Positions 17,301 to 25,170 are shown, counted from the first letter of the stretch. The stretch is 42,221 nucleotides of DNA from PALSA-505 sp036495485 (GCA_036495485.1 DASXMU010000289.1:1-42221), one strand, 5' to 3'. Notes: generated by a model not told the origin, from the letters alone. Numbers and translations: made by a program.

Positions 17301-17721
17301 GACCCAGGAGCCTGGGCAACTGCCCACTCGGGTGCCGCAGCGCAGGCAGTTCGGCGTCCAGCTGCGGCCGTGGCGTGACGAGCCCGCTCACCCGTCCCAC
17401 CGGAGCCTCGCCGCCAGACCGGCGTGACGCGGCGACAGCCGGCCAGTTACCCGGCTCGCAGGGCAGCCGGGACGCGTCATGCAGCACCGGCGCGGGTGCG
17501 CAGGCCACCGGCGACAGCGGCGGCGCGCTCAGCCAGGCCCGCGTACCCCCGGGCACTGGCCCGGTACCCCCTGGTGCTGGCCCAGTACTGCCCGTCGCGG
17601 GACCGGTGCCGCCAGGTGCTGGCCCGGCCGTCCGCTCGCCACGGGGGCTACCACGTCCGGCTGCCGGGGCGATCCCGGCTGCCGGGGCGCCCCGCCGTGG
17701 CAATCCGAAGGGCCAGCGCAT
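14368..17721 (-). CDS. Large DUF4157 (eCIS core domain) protein with heptapeptide repeats
   Basis: The protein has about 1117 residues. It opens RWPFGLPRRG and is mostly Pro/Ala/Gly/Thr-rich and probably disordered. About 20 copies of a 7-residue unit such as HPGQETA or HLHQEMA span residues about 527-672. The DUF4157 domain lies at about 828-930: GRFSALTGIDVTGISVHRGP, then ARAFTRSGEIFLPEE, then the zinc-protease-like motif AHELAHAVQQ (HELAH at 898-902). The end (LRGMLRAELLVDRERAGLLADIC) is a basic helix of a kind seen at the tail of actinomycete eCIS proteins. DUF4157 proteins are strongly associated with eCIS loci and are candidate effectors or cargo-processing factors. The role here is open. 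ATG 17721 is chosen for its AGGAG site; ATG 17733 and 17751 are alternatives. Confidence 0.85.
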   Translation of the reverse strand: MRWPFGLPRRGAPAAGIAPAAGRGSPRGERTAGPAPGGTGPATGSTGPAPGGTGPVPGGTRAWLSAPPLSPVACAPAPVLHDASRLPCEPGNWPAVAASRRSGGEAPVGRVSGLVTPRPQLDAELPALRHPSGQLPRLLGRRAARHQGADHGDTAAEPGGLLDPPERHRMLAAREGQAPRTGSLTGITEDSVGEPRESDPPFQASAFERQISLFKEQPPWQMGSQPPAVDDQALRRPAAAPLVGTRPGFRAATLRGGPLAPPAFHGHQTAGVASPAPASPVTEQPSPPQSGPPGPAASTMPPDPEGPEAGLGGSRSRHRATLGESRRLGLGRPRGKPPIDAGPAEPSTPGPQSDAPAGTDPASTDPASTGPGGAYPASSALASSAPASATPPGTTPPSTAAQVAEPAATSPRSPWPTTGTPPAARPGGQVPPSPVPPSLVPPAPGRSGTEPPGLPLPHARRAAATRRDAGPDHPATPDRPAAATAPPAPQTAGPTRPAAQPSAHDAPPGAAHTGTSQQTSTSAEPVHAYQQTAHPGQETAHLGQETPRSTRGTGYPHQGMVHPSQETPQPDQEMPHLHQGMANPDQETPHPDQETAHLHQGMAHPGQEMADPGQETAHPDQETAHLHQEMANPGQETPHPAQETAHQDQETPHPGQETPLAALGTGYPYQGMVHPRQGTGASDRPGPEPFGDFLSQENSSETVPADPAQPSATAGGAPPPRRLGLGAPIPRKPEPPILVHPPEPGAVAATGSAGPAVPGVPAGSPTAAGTPAGLGPEPPGQAWPMAPLGGRGPSVTVPRPLGGAVYRTPAPPHPGPPHTTPAQRQPGSYTQSVPQDLAGRFSALTGIDVTGISVHRGPAVTQQARAYQARAFTRSGEIFLPEEAGSLDDSGTRGLLAHELAHAVQQRILSPSLPDEGSPDGQELEREASQAERWYLTGGSPPPRLAHLPVALLLASHAGYPGHASQPGHPGQPGHAGPQQSWTAGDSLPPQIAVWLDAVKEPAATGVQRQPEDHVLTAPAPATQELAPAPATGAGLAPSPPPPFPPAPEPPTSNEQLSELIANAARLAELCTERPANLDDPVSLDELSTKVYQRLRGMLRAELLVDRERAGLLADIC
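15700..16140. repeat. 21-bp (heptapeptide) tandem repeats in the DUF4157 gene
   Basis: About 20 imperfect 21-bp units, on the + strand of the type GGCCGTTTCCTGGTCTGGGTG, encode heptads such as HPDQETA, HLHQGMA and NPGQETP. The period preserves the frame. The edges are diffuse and degenerate, with longer spacers at both ends containing GTGYPHQGMVHP and GTGYPYQGMVHP. Confidence 0.85.
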
Positions 17722-17833
17722 CTCACTCCTCATCCAGTCCTGACGGGACATCTGTGCACCCGGCGGGCAGCCCGCAACGGGCTGCTCTGGGGTCGCCGGG
17801 GTTGGTCATCCCTGGTCGCAGAGGTCGTGCGGG

Positions 17834-18001
17834 TCACACCTGCTCGGCCGGTTCCCCGGCGAGCTGCTGGTGGATCTTCCCGACCTCGCCGATCATCCGG
17901 GTCCGCACCGGGTGGGGGAGATCGACGATCTCGTCCATGGACCAGTGCAGGTAGTAGGCCAGGTACGCGGTCTCCTCCCAGAGACGGTCGGCCACGTACA
18001 T
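17834..18001 (-). CDS. Small DUF6760-like eCIS protein
   Basis: This 55-residue frame begins with ATG at 18001, overlapping the stop of the upstream gene by one base (TGATG). It reads YVADRLWEETAYLAYYLHWS, then MDEIVDLPHPVRTRMIGEVG and KIHQQLAGEPAEQV. The pattern of an acidic/aromatic helix, a HW(S/P)xDEI(V/L)xLxHPxR core and a basic-amphipathic helix matches the small DUF6760-type proteins found beside eCIS tube genes. By position it may be the second half of a tail-assembly chaperone pair with the Zn-finger protein upstream. That role is inference. Confidence 0.75.
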   Translation of the reverse strand: MYVADRLWEETAYLAYYLHWSMDEIVDLPHPVRTRMIGEVGKIHQQLAGEPAEQV

Positions 18002-18534
18002 CAGGATTCCCCCGAGGCATCACCGGCCACGTCCACCGTGAACTGGTGCTCGCAGGCCGGGCAGGTCACGTCGGCTTCGGTGTGGCCCTCCTGGTTGATC
18101 CGCCGGTACAGATCCCTGAGGAAGGCCAGGTCCGAGGCGAAGAGGTTCTCGATGACGAACTCGTCCACCGGTACGACGGAGCCCAGCCTGGTAACGGTCC
18201 TGGCAAGCAGGAGCACGGTCAGGTACGCGGGATTCTGCCGGACCCGGTGATCGGACTGAGTGCCGATCTCATCCCGCGCGGTGGCGAGCCGCATGACCCC
18301 CTCGCGGTGCAGCCTGCCATTCTCGTCCACATAGCCGCGCGGCAGCACGAACGGGTACTCGGTCAATATCGCGGTGCTGGCCGCCTGGCCACCGGTGCCT
18401 TGCCCGGCAGCCTCCGATACCGAGCTTCTTTGGCCGGAGAGATGCCCTACGGCACTTTTTTCGCCGGAAGGATGCCCTGCAGCACTTTTTTGGCCGGAGA
18501 GATGCCCTACGGCATGCGGCGGGCTGCCGATCAT
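18001..18534 (-). CDS. Tail-assembly chaperone-like protein with CxxC zinc site
   Basis: The 177-residue protein carries a low-complexity N-terminus with a 10-residue repeat (VGHLSGQKSA type) over residues about 8-37. A conserved-looking core follows: YPFVLPRGYVDENGRLHREG, VMRLATARDEIGTQSD, TVTRLGSVVPVDEFVIENL and SDLAFLRDLYRRIN. Near the end is VTCPACEHQF, a single CxxC with a following His that could bind zinc. Position between the tube gene and a small coupled gene is the usual place of a tail-assembly chaperone in contractile tails. No tape-measure gene follows, which is odd for that role. No in-frame start lies between the repeats and the core, so the repeats must be translated if the gene is used. 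Confidence 0.75.
   Translation of the reverse strand: MIGSPPHAVGHLSGQKSAAGHPSGEKSAVGHLSGQRSSVSEAAGQGTGGQAASTAILTEYPFVLPRGYVDENGRLHREGVMRLATARDEIGTQSDHRVRQNPAYLTVLLLARTVTRLGSVVPVDEFVIENLFASDLAFLRDLYRRINQEGHTEADVTCPACEHQFTVDVAGDASGES
18432..18515. repeat. 30-bp tandem repeats at the 5' end of the chaperone-like gene
   Basis: Three units begin at 18432, 18462 and 18492, of the type GGCCGGAGAGATGCCCTACG followed by GCACTTTTTT. The last unit is partial (about 24 bp). Each full unit carries a T6 run, unusual in this GC-rich gene. The period is a multiple of three and gives decapeptide repeats in the product. Confidence 0.9.
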
Positions 18535-18577
18535 CGCTCGCTGCCCTTTCCGCCACCGCGTTCCCCGTCGTCAGTCA

Positions 18578-19096
18578 TCAGCCGTCGCCTCCGCCAGGAA
18601 TGGAGCCGGCCGGGTTGGGCGGCGTTCCGGGAACGGTGATCAGGTCGCACTGCAGTGTGACCGTGAGCATGGCGGTATCCGTCGCACCCGCCTTCAGCCC
18701 GGACAGTTCGACCTTGCTCGGCCAGGCGTTGGCCAGCAGCCACTCGAATACCTTGTCCTTGGCCCCCGGCGGTATCAGGGGCGAGCCGGCCGAGTAGGCG
18801 ATCAGGGAGCAGTCCACCCGCGCGGAGGTGCTTCCTGCCTGGGCCGCGAGGTGCCAGGCCCACAGCGTCGTGTCCTCGTCCATGGGCTTCTTCAGCGTGA
18901 CCTTGGGCGGGTTGGTCTTGCCGTACTGCCTGGTGTGCTGGATCGACCCATCCGCGTTGCAGAAGATGAACTCGTGCGGTTCGACCTCCATGCTGATGTT
19001 GCTCAGCTCGCTGAACGCCCATTTTCCGTTCCCGGTGGACGATGACAGCAGGAACCGTGCGGAGCTGATGGGTACCATCGATTGTCCGGTAGGCAT
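18578..19096 (-). CDS. Main inner tube protein of the eCIS (Afp1-like, gp19 family)
   Basis: The 172-residue protein begins PTGQSMVPISSARFLLSS and contains ISMEVEPHEFIFCNADGSIQ, PKVTLKKPMDEDTTLWAWHL and VFEWLLANAWPSKVELSGLK, the tube-family core. It ends in a Pro/Gly-rich tail (GTPPNPAGSIPGGGDG). It directly follows the sheath gene (40-bp gap) and has a good ribosome site (GGAGAGAAGG). Sheath followed by tube is the standard pair of contractile tails. The other two tube-type proteins lie in the baseplate part of the operon. Confidence 0.87.
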   Translation of the reverse strand: MPTGQSMVPISSARFLLSSSTGNGKWAFSELSNISMEVEPHEFIFCNADGSIQHTRQYGKTNPPKVTLKKPMDEDTTLWAWHLAAQAGSTSARVDCSLIAYSAGSPLIPPGAKDKVFEWLLANAWPSKVELSGLKAGATDTAMLTVTLQCDLITVPGTPPNPAGSIPGGGDG

Positions 19097-19136
19097 TGCC
19101 TTCTCTCCTCTCGCCTATATCGCCGGCTGGTGCGGT

Positions 19137-20717
19137 TTACTCTTCGAGGCCCGCGCCGTCGGAGAATTGCGACAGCCGGAAGACGATGAACTCCGCTGGT
19201 TTCACCGGAGCGATCCCGACGTCGACCGTGAGAATGCCGACGTCCCTGTTCTCCGACGGGTTGTTCTCCTCGTTGCACCTGACGAAGAAGGCCTGTTCCG
19301 GGCTCGCGCCGAACAGCGCGCCGCTGCGCCACACCCGCCGCAGGAACATGTTGATGGCGCGCTCCATCGTTCCCCAGAGCCGGAAGTCGTTCGGCTCGAA
19401 GACGGCCCAGTTCGTGCCGTTGAGTATCGACTTTTCGATGAAGTTGAACAGCCGCCGCACGTTCAGGTAACGCCACTCCGGGTCGCTGCTCAGCGTGCGC
19501 GCGCCCCAGATCCTGATCCCCTGCCCGGGGAAGGCCCGGATGCAGTTGACCCCGACCGGGTTGAGCTGCCCATGCTCACCCTTGGTGAGCCCGGATTCGA
19601 GGTCGATCACCCCGCGCAGCACCTCGTTGGCCGGGGCCTTGTGCACACCCCGGGTCTCGTCGTTGCGCGCCCAGACCCCGGCGACGTGACCGCTCGGTGG
19701 CACCATGACCGGCTTGCCGGTGAGCGGGTCCATGATCTTGATCCAGGGCCAGTACAGCGTCGCGTACTTGGAGTCGTAGCCGGCCGTGCCGACCCGCCAT
19801 TCCTTGATCCGCTGTGGGTTGAGCTGCGGCGGTGCGTCCAGGATGGCCACCCGGTCGCCCATCAGCTCGCAGTGCGCGATCATCGCCAGCTGCACCGCCC
19901 TGAGGCCCTCTCCGTCGAGCGTGCCGGCCTGGTAGGCGGACATCAGGTCGGGCACGCTGAGCATGGTCACGTCGTCGAACGCCTCCAGGCCCGCGAAACC
20001 GGTGCGGGCGCCGGCGTCCCCGACGTAGCTGTCGGGCTGAATGGCCGGCGTGGCCGGGGCAGCCGGATGGTCGCCGGCCAGCGCGATCCTGACGCCCTTT
20101 TCCGGGACCGCCAGCGGGGCCGACTTGACCTCCTCGACCGTGATCAGCTTCGACCGCTGCCGGACGGCGGTGATGACGTTGCTCGTGCCGCGCTTGGTCG
20201 AGACGTTGTCGAAGGTCTCCGCGACCTTCCCGGCCTTGAGCACGACAAGCTTGAAGGCATCCTCAGCCGGCTCGGACGCGTCGGTGACCTCGACCGCGAT
20301 GTCACCGTCCGCCGTGCCGCCCTCGACCGCCCGGACCCGGAAGGCCGGCTTGGGGGCCTCGCCGCCGGTGCTGAGCTCCACGGCGGGAGCCACCGCGATC
20401 TCGCCCTTGGTGGTGGCGCCCGCGCCGTTCCCGCTGGCAATGGCGGCGCCAGTACCCTGGCCCACCCGGACGATGTAGGCGGCACCGCCGCCGTTGAGGA
20501 AGTACCCGTAGACGGCGTGCGGCAGCAGCGCGCCATCGATGAACCCGCCGAAGTTGCTGCTGTACTGAGTCCAGTTCGTCACGAGGGTCGGCTCGTTCGA
20601 TGGGCCCTTCTCGGTGAAGCCGACGAAGGCGCACACCGCCGTGCCGACTCCCTCGATCGGCTTCGTCCCCGAGGGGACCTCTTCGACGTACACACCGGGT
20701 GAGAGATAGCTAGGCAT
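19137..20717 (-). CDS. Contractile tail sheath protein (Afp2/3/4-like)
   Basis: The 526-residue protein starts PSYLSPGVYVEEVPSGTKPI and ends with the sheath hallmark VGIAPVKPAEFIVFRLSQ. In between are FVGFTEKGP, an insertion domain of about 120 residues rich in Ala/Val/Thr, YPNKLR-like loops absent from tubes, and the conserved ALFGASPEQAFFVRCNEENN. It forms the contractile outer cylinder. Only one sheath gene is visible, whereas Afp has three. ATG 20717 is chosen because GGAGGGCCG lies immediately upstream; a longer frame reaches 20801 but has no sheath-like N-terminus. This is the first gene of the leftward operon, whose promoter should lie in 20718-20910. Confidence 0.93.
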   Translation of the reverse strand: MPSYLSPGVYVEEVPSGTKPIEGVGTAVCAFVGFTEKGPSNEPTLVTNWTQYSSNFGGFIDGALLPHAVYGYFLNGGGAAYIVRVGQGTGAAIASGNGAGATTKGEIAVAPAVELSTGGEAPKPAFRVRAVEGGTADGDIAVEVTDASEPAEDAFKLVVLKAGKVAETFDNVSTKRGTSNVITAVRQRSKLITVEEVKSAPLAVPEKGVRIALAGDHPAAPATPAIQPDSYVGDAGARTGFAGLEAFDDVTMLSVPDLMSAYQAGTLDGEGLRAVQLAMIAHCELMGDRVAILDAPPQLNPQRIKEWRVGTAGYDSKYATLYWPWIKIMDPLTGKPVMVPPSGHVAGVWARNDETRGVHKAPANEVLRGVIDLESGLTKGEHGQLNPVGVNCIRAFPGQGIRIWGARTLSSDPEWRYLNVRRLFNFIEKSILNGTNWAVFEPNDFRLWGTMERAINMFLRRVWRSGALFGASPEQAFFVRCNEENNPSENRDVGILTVDVGIAPVKPAEFIVFRLSQFSDGAGLEE

Positions 20718-20827
20718 CGGCCCTCCAGCCTTCAGATCGTCAGACTCCAGACGACTGACCTGTTCAGGGTCGCAAGCCCACCGGCCCGCTGCCGATGCCA
20801 TCCATCCCGGAATACGCGCAGATCCCC

Positions 20828-20844
20828 CTGCCGGAAAGCGCAGC
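20828..20844. promoter_or_regulatory. Putative regulatory motif, copy 1
   Basis: CTGCCGGAAAGCGCAGC lies in the divergent region between sheath and cap genes, starting 83 bases before the cap ATG. It matches 15 of 17 bases with the copy at 25171-25187, which starts 83 bases before the ATG at 25254. The ends are partly palindromic. Confidence 0.4.
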
Positions 20845-20910
20845 TCACGATGGCCCTGGTGCTGCGTTGGCTAGCCGCCGTCAGGCGGCCGCCCGCGCGA
20901 CCATTGCCTC

Positions 20911-21540
20911 ATGCTGGGCGATCTGGACCGGAGCGTTGCGGCCTTTCTCGGCCGCCTGCTCCCGGACGGGACGGCCGTTCAGTTCGACCCGCCCGCGCCG
21001 TCCTGGGCGCAGGCGCCTCCCAAGGCGCCGCTGCTGGCTGCCTACCTCCACGACATCCGCGAGAGCGCTCAGGCGCCGGCCGCGGATGCCGTCCTGGCCC
21101 GCGATGACGCCGGCCGGGCCACCGGCTGGCAGCTCCCGGTCCGCCGTTACCGGGTCAGTTACCTGCTGACGGCCTGGACCTCTGACGGCCCGCCCAGCCA
21201 GCACGACCTCCTCGGCGCGATCCTGGTCGGCTGCACCACGGTGGAGGCCATCCCCGCGGACTGCCTGCACGGCATCCTGGCCACCCAGGCCCACCCCGTC
21301 CTGCTCAGCTGCGCCCCGGCTGATCACGCCCCGGCGGCGCCGGAGTTCTGGCCGTCCCTCGGCATCCCCGCCCGGACCTCCCTGAACCTCATGCTCGTGG
21401 TCCCGGTGATCCCGCCGCTGATCACTGAGCTGGAACCCCCGGTGCAAGACCTCAAGGTGGCCACGGAGAACACCGCGAAGGCCGCCGGGCCCGGCCTTGC
21501 CGCGCCTGGCAACGGCAAGCGCCCGCGCGTCACCGAATGA
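20911..21540 (+). CDS. Pvc16/Afp16-like (DUF4255) tube cap/terminator protein
   Basis: The 209-residue protein begins LGDLDRSVAAFLGRLL, close to the N-terminal pattern of DUF4255/Pvc16 proteins. It continues with LAAYLHDIRES, then LPVRRYRVSYLLTAWT, DLLGAILVGC and SLGIPARTSLNLMLVVPVIP, all typical of that family. Afp16 ends the growing tube and sheath and sets particle length. The gene diverges from the sheath gene and shares its 193-bp upstream region. No Shine-Dalgarno sequence is visible before ATG 20911, but an in-frame stop shortly upstream and the family N-terminus support this start. The C-terminus (PGNGKRPRVTE) is basic and disordered. Confidence 0.85.
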   Translation: MLGDLDRSVAAFLGRLLPDGTAVQFDPPAPSWAQAPPKAPLLAAYLHDIRESAQAPAADAVLARDDAGRATGWQLPVRRYRVSYLLTAWTSDGPPSQHDLLGAILVGCTTVEAIPADCLHGILATQAHPVLLSCAPADHAPAAPEFWPSLGIPARTSLNLMLVVPVIPPLITELEPPVQDLKVATENTAKAAGPGLAAPGNGKRPRVTE

Positions 21541-21609
21541 TCCGTGCCCCAGGTATCAGGGGTCCCAAGTTCTCCGTCAAGCCCGCCCGGCTTCACCTGG
21601 CCAGTGGTG

Positions 21610-21712
21610 TCGATGGCACAGCGACACCATGGGGTGGTGGTCGATGGCACAGCGACATCATGGGGTGGTGGTCGATGGCACAGCGACACCACGGGGTGGC
21701 GGTCGATGGCAC
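21610..21712. repeat. 31-bp tandem repeat between convergent genes
   Basis: Three full units start at 21610, 21641 and 21672 (TCGATGGCACAGCGACACCA followed by TGGGGTGGTGG), with a fourth partial unit at 21703. Units differ by 1-3 bases. The period is not a multiple of three and the array begins 69 bases after the cap gene stop. Confidence 0.92.
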
Positions 21713-21725
21713 CATCGACCGCCAC
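21696..21725. terminator. Bidirectional hairpin terminator
   Basis: Perfect 14-bp arms GTGGCGGTCGATGG and CCATCGACCGCCAC are separated by CA. The hairpin straddles the end of the 31-bp repeat array. It lies between the stops of the convergent genes at 21540 and 21733, so it can serve both. Confidence 0.65.
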
Positions 21726-21732
21726 GGCGGGA

Positions 21733-24700
21733 TCAAGGGGCCGGGGCGTTCGCGCGGGAGAAGGGGGGCTCGGCGGAGCTGGGCTGGGTCAGGAACGCCT
21801 CGGTGGCCAGCGGGGTGGTGGCGGCGCTGGGAGTGGTGGCGGCGCCGTGCCTGGGGGCATGCCGCGGGCCGGTGAAGACGAGGTTCGCCAGCAGGGTGCG
21901 CGGGCCGACGATGTCGTCCGGGAAGATCTCCACGTCCGTGCTGAACGAGCCGGTCCTGGATGTGATGGCCAGCCCCGTCCCGAGGCCCGGGTTCCAGGTC
22001 AGCTTGACCACCTGGCGGGGCGGGAAGAAGGCGCCGTGAATCTCGGTGACCTCGCCGGCCGAGGCTACACCGGGCGTGGCGGTCAGCCTGGGCGCCGGCA
22101 CGGCCGCGGTGGTGTCCACGCCGGTGTTCACCGGCGGCTCCTCGTCGTCGTCGGTGGTCACGATCAGCTCCCCGGTGGCGTTGCCCGGTTTGCCCGGCGT
22201 GAACGTGATCGTGACCGTGCACCGGGTGCCGTGGTAGAGGACCGCCTTGGCACACGCGCGGGCGGACACGCCGAACGGACCTGTCGTGCTCACACCGGTG
22301 ACCGTTCCCGGCCCTGGCCCGCTGTTGGTGATGCCGACCGTGACCGTGTGCGTGCCGCTGTCGATCAGGACGGTCCCGAAGCCGGCGGCTGTCGGCGCGG
22401 CCGTGAGCTGAGCGAACCGCTCGAACGTGTAGACGCTGGTGACCTCCGCCGGCGCGCCGGTGACCAGCGCCGCACCGGCAGGGAACGTTGCCAGCCTGCC
22501 GTGTGCGTCCAGGCTCGGCAGGCCGGCCGCCGTTCCTGCGGGCAGGCTGGCGCCTGTCGCCGAGATGAGTTCGCTGGGCGCGCTGCCCGCAGTTACCTGC
22601 CGCAGGTAGAGGTTCATCGTGCCGGGGGTGACCGTCGTCGTGGTCAGGTTGGTGGCCAGCGACACGTAGCCCACGGTCGTCGCATCCTCGCTGATCACCG
22701 GGGCGAAGCTGGCTTTATTGCCACCGGCTGGCTGGCTGGCCGCGCCGCTTGGCTTGCGCTGCCGGGGCCTATTCTTGGTTCTGGCGGGGAGCTTTCCGGT
22801 ACCGGCGGGCGGCGCGGAGATCAGCACGGTCGTTTTGGCGCCGACCGAGCGCAGGTACACCTGATCCCGCGAGACTGGGCCGGGTGCGCCTCCCCGGCCG
22901 CCGGTTCCGGGGAAGCCGCTGTGCGGGCGAATGGCCGCCGTGGTCGCGAACGCGACCTGCTGCCCGTCGCCGTCCAGCGAGGGCGAGTCGGCGTTCGGCG
23001 CCGCCGTGCAGGGGCCCGCGCGCAGTCGCGGCAGGCATGACACCAGGGTGGTGACACCGGGTTTGTAACTGCGGTTGCCCGATTTGTCGGTGTCGTGCAG
23101 CCACACCTGGCTGGCTCCGGCCGCGACCTGCTGGCCGGCGCTGCCGATCGGCACCGGGGCGGCGAAGCCCAGGTACCTGCCGTCCGCCGACACCGACGGC
23201 TGGCTCGCCCCTGGCAGCGGCGTGCCGCCGCTGGTCACGCTCGCGATCGTGCTGGGCGAGGCGGCGAAGTTCCCCGCCCCGCTCGCGTCGTGGCGGGCCA
23301 CGACGACGTGCTGCACCCCCTGCTCGGTGAGGTAGGCCACGGGAACGACATCCGGGCCGTTGGACGTCGGCGCATAGACGCCGAGCAGCGCGCTGTCCGG
23401 CGTGACCGAGCCCGGATCGATCAGCATGTACGCGGTGCACTCCAGCTCCGGCAGCGCGGTCGCCGGGCCACGCCGTATTTCTCTGGACTGATGGCCGGGC
23501 GACGCTGGTGACTGCGGAGACGGTGACGGGACCGACGGCCGCGCGTCCGGCCGCGGCGGCGCCGGCGCGGCGCTGACGCTGAGCAGCGGCTCCCCACGGA
23601 AGCAGGCCGCCGGCGCGTTGGCGGGCAGCGGGTCGGCTAGGTCGAGCTTCAGGCTCGCCGGGTTGACCAGCCGGATATGGCAGTCCGAGCCGTTGGCCGG
23701 CTGGAACATCACGTTTACCGTGTCCATGTCCGAGGGAGCCTGCATCGTCGTCCAGACCAGGTAGGGCCTGCCGATCTCGGCGCCGCCAGCGTCGGCCAGC
23801 GGCGCGCCCTGGATGTCGCTGCCGATGGCCGGCATCGCCTTGACGGCCAGGCCTTTCGGCGGCGCGGGACAGCGCGCCTGGCTGGCGTCGGACGCCTGGA
23901 CGTCCTGGGCGGCTTTGCTGGTCACCCCGCCCTCGAAGACGGCGCAGAACCCGGCCAGCTCCAGCACGGACTGCCCGGCCGGCGTGCTTGCGTGCGTCAC
24001 CAGGTCGCCGCTGACCAGCCTCAGCTTGTTCGGATAGCGCTCGAAGCACGTATTCGGGTCGAACGACACGCCGATCGAGCAGGAGTCTCCAGGGTCGAGG
24101 GTGTCCCCGCAGCTGTTGCCGCTGAGCGTGAAGAGCTCGTTCGCCGCCACACCCGGCGGCTCGGTGATGGTGATCCCTTCCGGGCTGAAGTTCACCGGGG
24201 TGCTGCCGGTGTCGGTGTAGGTGACGGTCGCCTCCCCGATCGGGTTCCCGTAGAAGCCGTCCCCGGGAAAGAACGGGGTGAAGTCGAGCATGTCGCCGGT
24301 CAGCGCGTTCGGCTGGAAGCCACCTCTGACCGTGCCCCTTCTGGTGCCTTCACCATCGTTCAGCGTCGCCGTGACCGACAATTCCGGCGACACCGGGGTG
24401 AGCTGGGCTGGGTAGGCGAGCGTGCTGCCGTCGGCGGACAGCCGGGGACCGCACGGCGTGACCCGGTCCCGGCTGCTGCCCAGGACCGCCGGGCAGGGCA
24501 TGGCGTGCTCGTAGGGCAGGTCGTTCGGTGTGCTGGTGACCCGGCGCAGCACCAGGTTGCCCTTGCTGTCGTAGGGACCCGAGCCGCTCGCCTGGCGGTT
24601 GGCCAGGTAGACGTCGCCGTTCTGCTCGTAGCTGACCAGCCGGCCGTCGGCCGAGATGCCCGGCGCGGTGGCATCGCCGTTAGCTTCGTCGCTGAGCAGG

Positions 24701-25059
24701 GTGGTCGTTCCCGCCACCAGGCCGCGCACGTAGACGCTGGATACCCCCGGCTCGCCCTCCCCGGTTTGCGGCACCGACGCCGTCGCGTGCAGCGCGGCCT
24801 GCGACTGGAAGGCCGCGTACCCGCCGTCAGCCGCGACGTCCGCCTGGCTGCTCGCCGCGTTCGCGGGCTGGCCGTCCGAGCCCACCGAGGTGAGGGTGAG
24901 CGATGTCAGCGGCGTCTGATGCGGGGCGGCGGCCGTGACCACTCGCGTAGCCATCAGGGCGCTGCCCATGGCCGGCTGGCCAGCCAGGCCGGCTGTAGCC
25001 ACGGCCAGCACGCAGACCGGCCGCAGCACCCCCCGCATCGTCCGGTGTCCAGCATTCAT
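21733..25059 (-). CDS. Secreted beta-propeller/choice-of-anchor-D-like protein
   Basis: The protein has about 1108 residues. It has a signal peptide (RGVLRPVCVLAVATAGLAG). TolB/WD40-like propeller blades follow (VAADGGYAAFQSQA, APGISADGRLVSYEQNGDVY, GPRLSADGSTLAY, QPSVSADGRYLGFA, ADSPSLDGDGQQVAFA, ISEDATTVGYVSLATNL). Two HYDIN/choice-of-anchor-D-like beta domains are present, one after residue about 280 (FTLSGNSCGDTLDPGDSCSI) and one near 930 (VTITFTPGKPGNATGELIVT). The C-terminal 130 residues are Ig-like and then Pro/Ala-rich. It is probably extracellular and binds or displays rather than catalyses. Co-location with the eCIS is clear, but its role is unknown. ATG 25059 is preferred (GGGAGG upstream); GTG 25086 is the alternative. 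Confidence 0.78.
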   Translation of the reverse strand: MNAGHRTMRGVLRPVCVLAVATAGLAGQPAMGSALMATRVVTAAAPHQTPLTSLTLTSVGSDGQPANAASSQADVAADGGYAAFQSQAALHATASVPQTGEGEPGVSSVYVRGLVAGTTTLLSDEANGDATAPGISADGRLVSYEQNGDVYLANRQASGSGPYDSKGNLVLRRVTSTPNDLPYEHAMPCPAVLGSSRDRVTPCGPRLSADGSTLAYPAQLTPVSPELSVTATLNDGEGTRRGTVRGGFQPNALTGDMLDFTPFFPGDGFYGNPIGEATVTYTDTGSTPVNFSPEGITITEPPGVAANELFTLSGNSCGDTLDPGDSCSIGVSFDPNTCFERYPNKLRLVSGDLVTHASTPAGQSVLELAGFCAVFEGGVTSKAAQDVQASDASQARCPAPPKGLAVKAMPAIGSDIQGAPLADAGGAEIGRPYLVWTTMQAPSDMDTVNVMFQPANGSDCHIRLVNPASLKLDLADPLPANAPAACFRGEPLLSVSAAPAPPRPDARPSVPSPSPQSPASPGHQSREIRRGPATALPELECTAYMLIDPGSVTPDSALLGVYAPTSNGPDVVPVAYLTEQGVQHVVVARHDASGAGNFAASPSTIASVTSGGTPLPGASQPSVSADGRYLGFAAPVPIGSAGQQVAAGASQVWLHDTDKSGNRSYKPGVTTLVSCLPRLRAGPCTAAPNADSPSLDGDGQQVAFATTAAIRPHSGFPGTGGRGGAPGPVSRDQVYLRSVGAKTTVLISAPPAGTGKLPARTKNRPRQRKPSGAASQPAGGNKASFAPVISEDATTVGYVSLATNLTTTTVTPGTMNLYLRQVTAGSAPSELISATGASLPAGTAAGLPSLDAHGRLATFPAGAALVTGAPAEVTSVYTFERFAQLTAAPTAAGFGTVLIDSGTHTVTVGITNSGPGPGTVTGVSTTGPFGVSARACAKAVLYHGTRCTVTITFTPGKPGNATGELIVTTDDDEEPPVNTGVDTTAAVPAPRLTATPGVASAGEVTEIHGAFFPPRQVVKLTWNPGLGTGLAITSRTGSFSTDVEIFPDDIVGPRTLLANLVFTGPRHAPRHGAATTPSAATTPLATEAFLTQPSSAEPPFSRANAPAP

Positions 25060-25170
25060 GGCTCGATGACCTCCCTCGCCCCTCACTTCATATCCCGGCG
25101 GTCCATGCCTGCTGGCCGGCCTGGGAGCAGCCTGGGATGCACATCCTGGTGCGCGTTCCGGCAGCCTGAG

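Noticed and set aside
21610..21712. CRISPR array
   Set aside because: The units are directly adjacent 31-bp repeats without spacers, and no cas gene is in the window.
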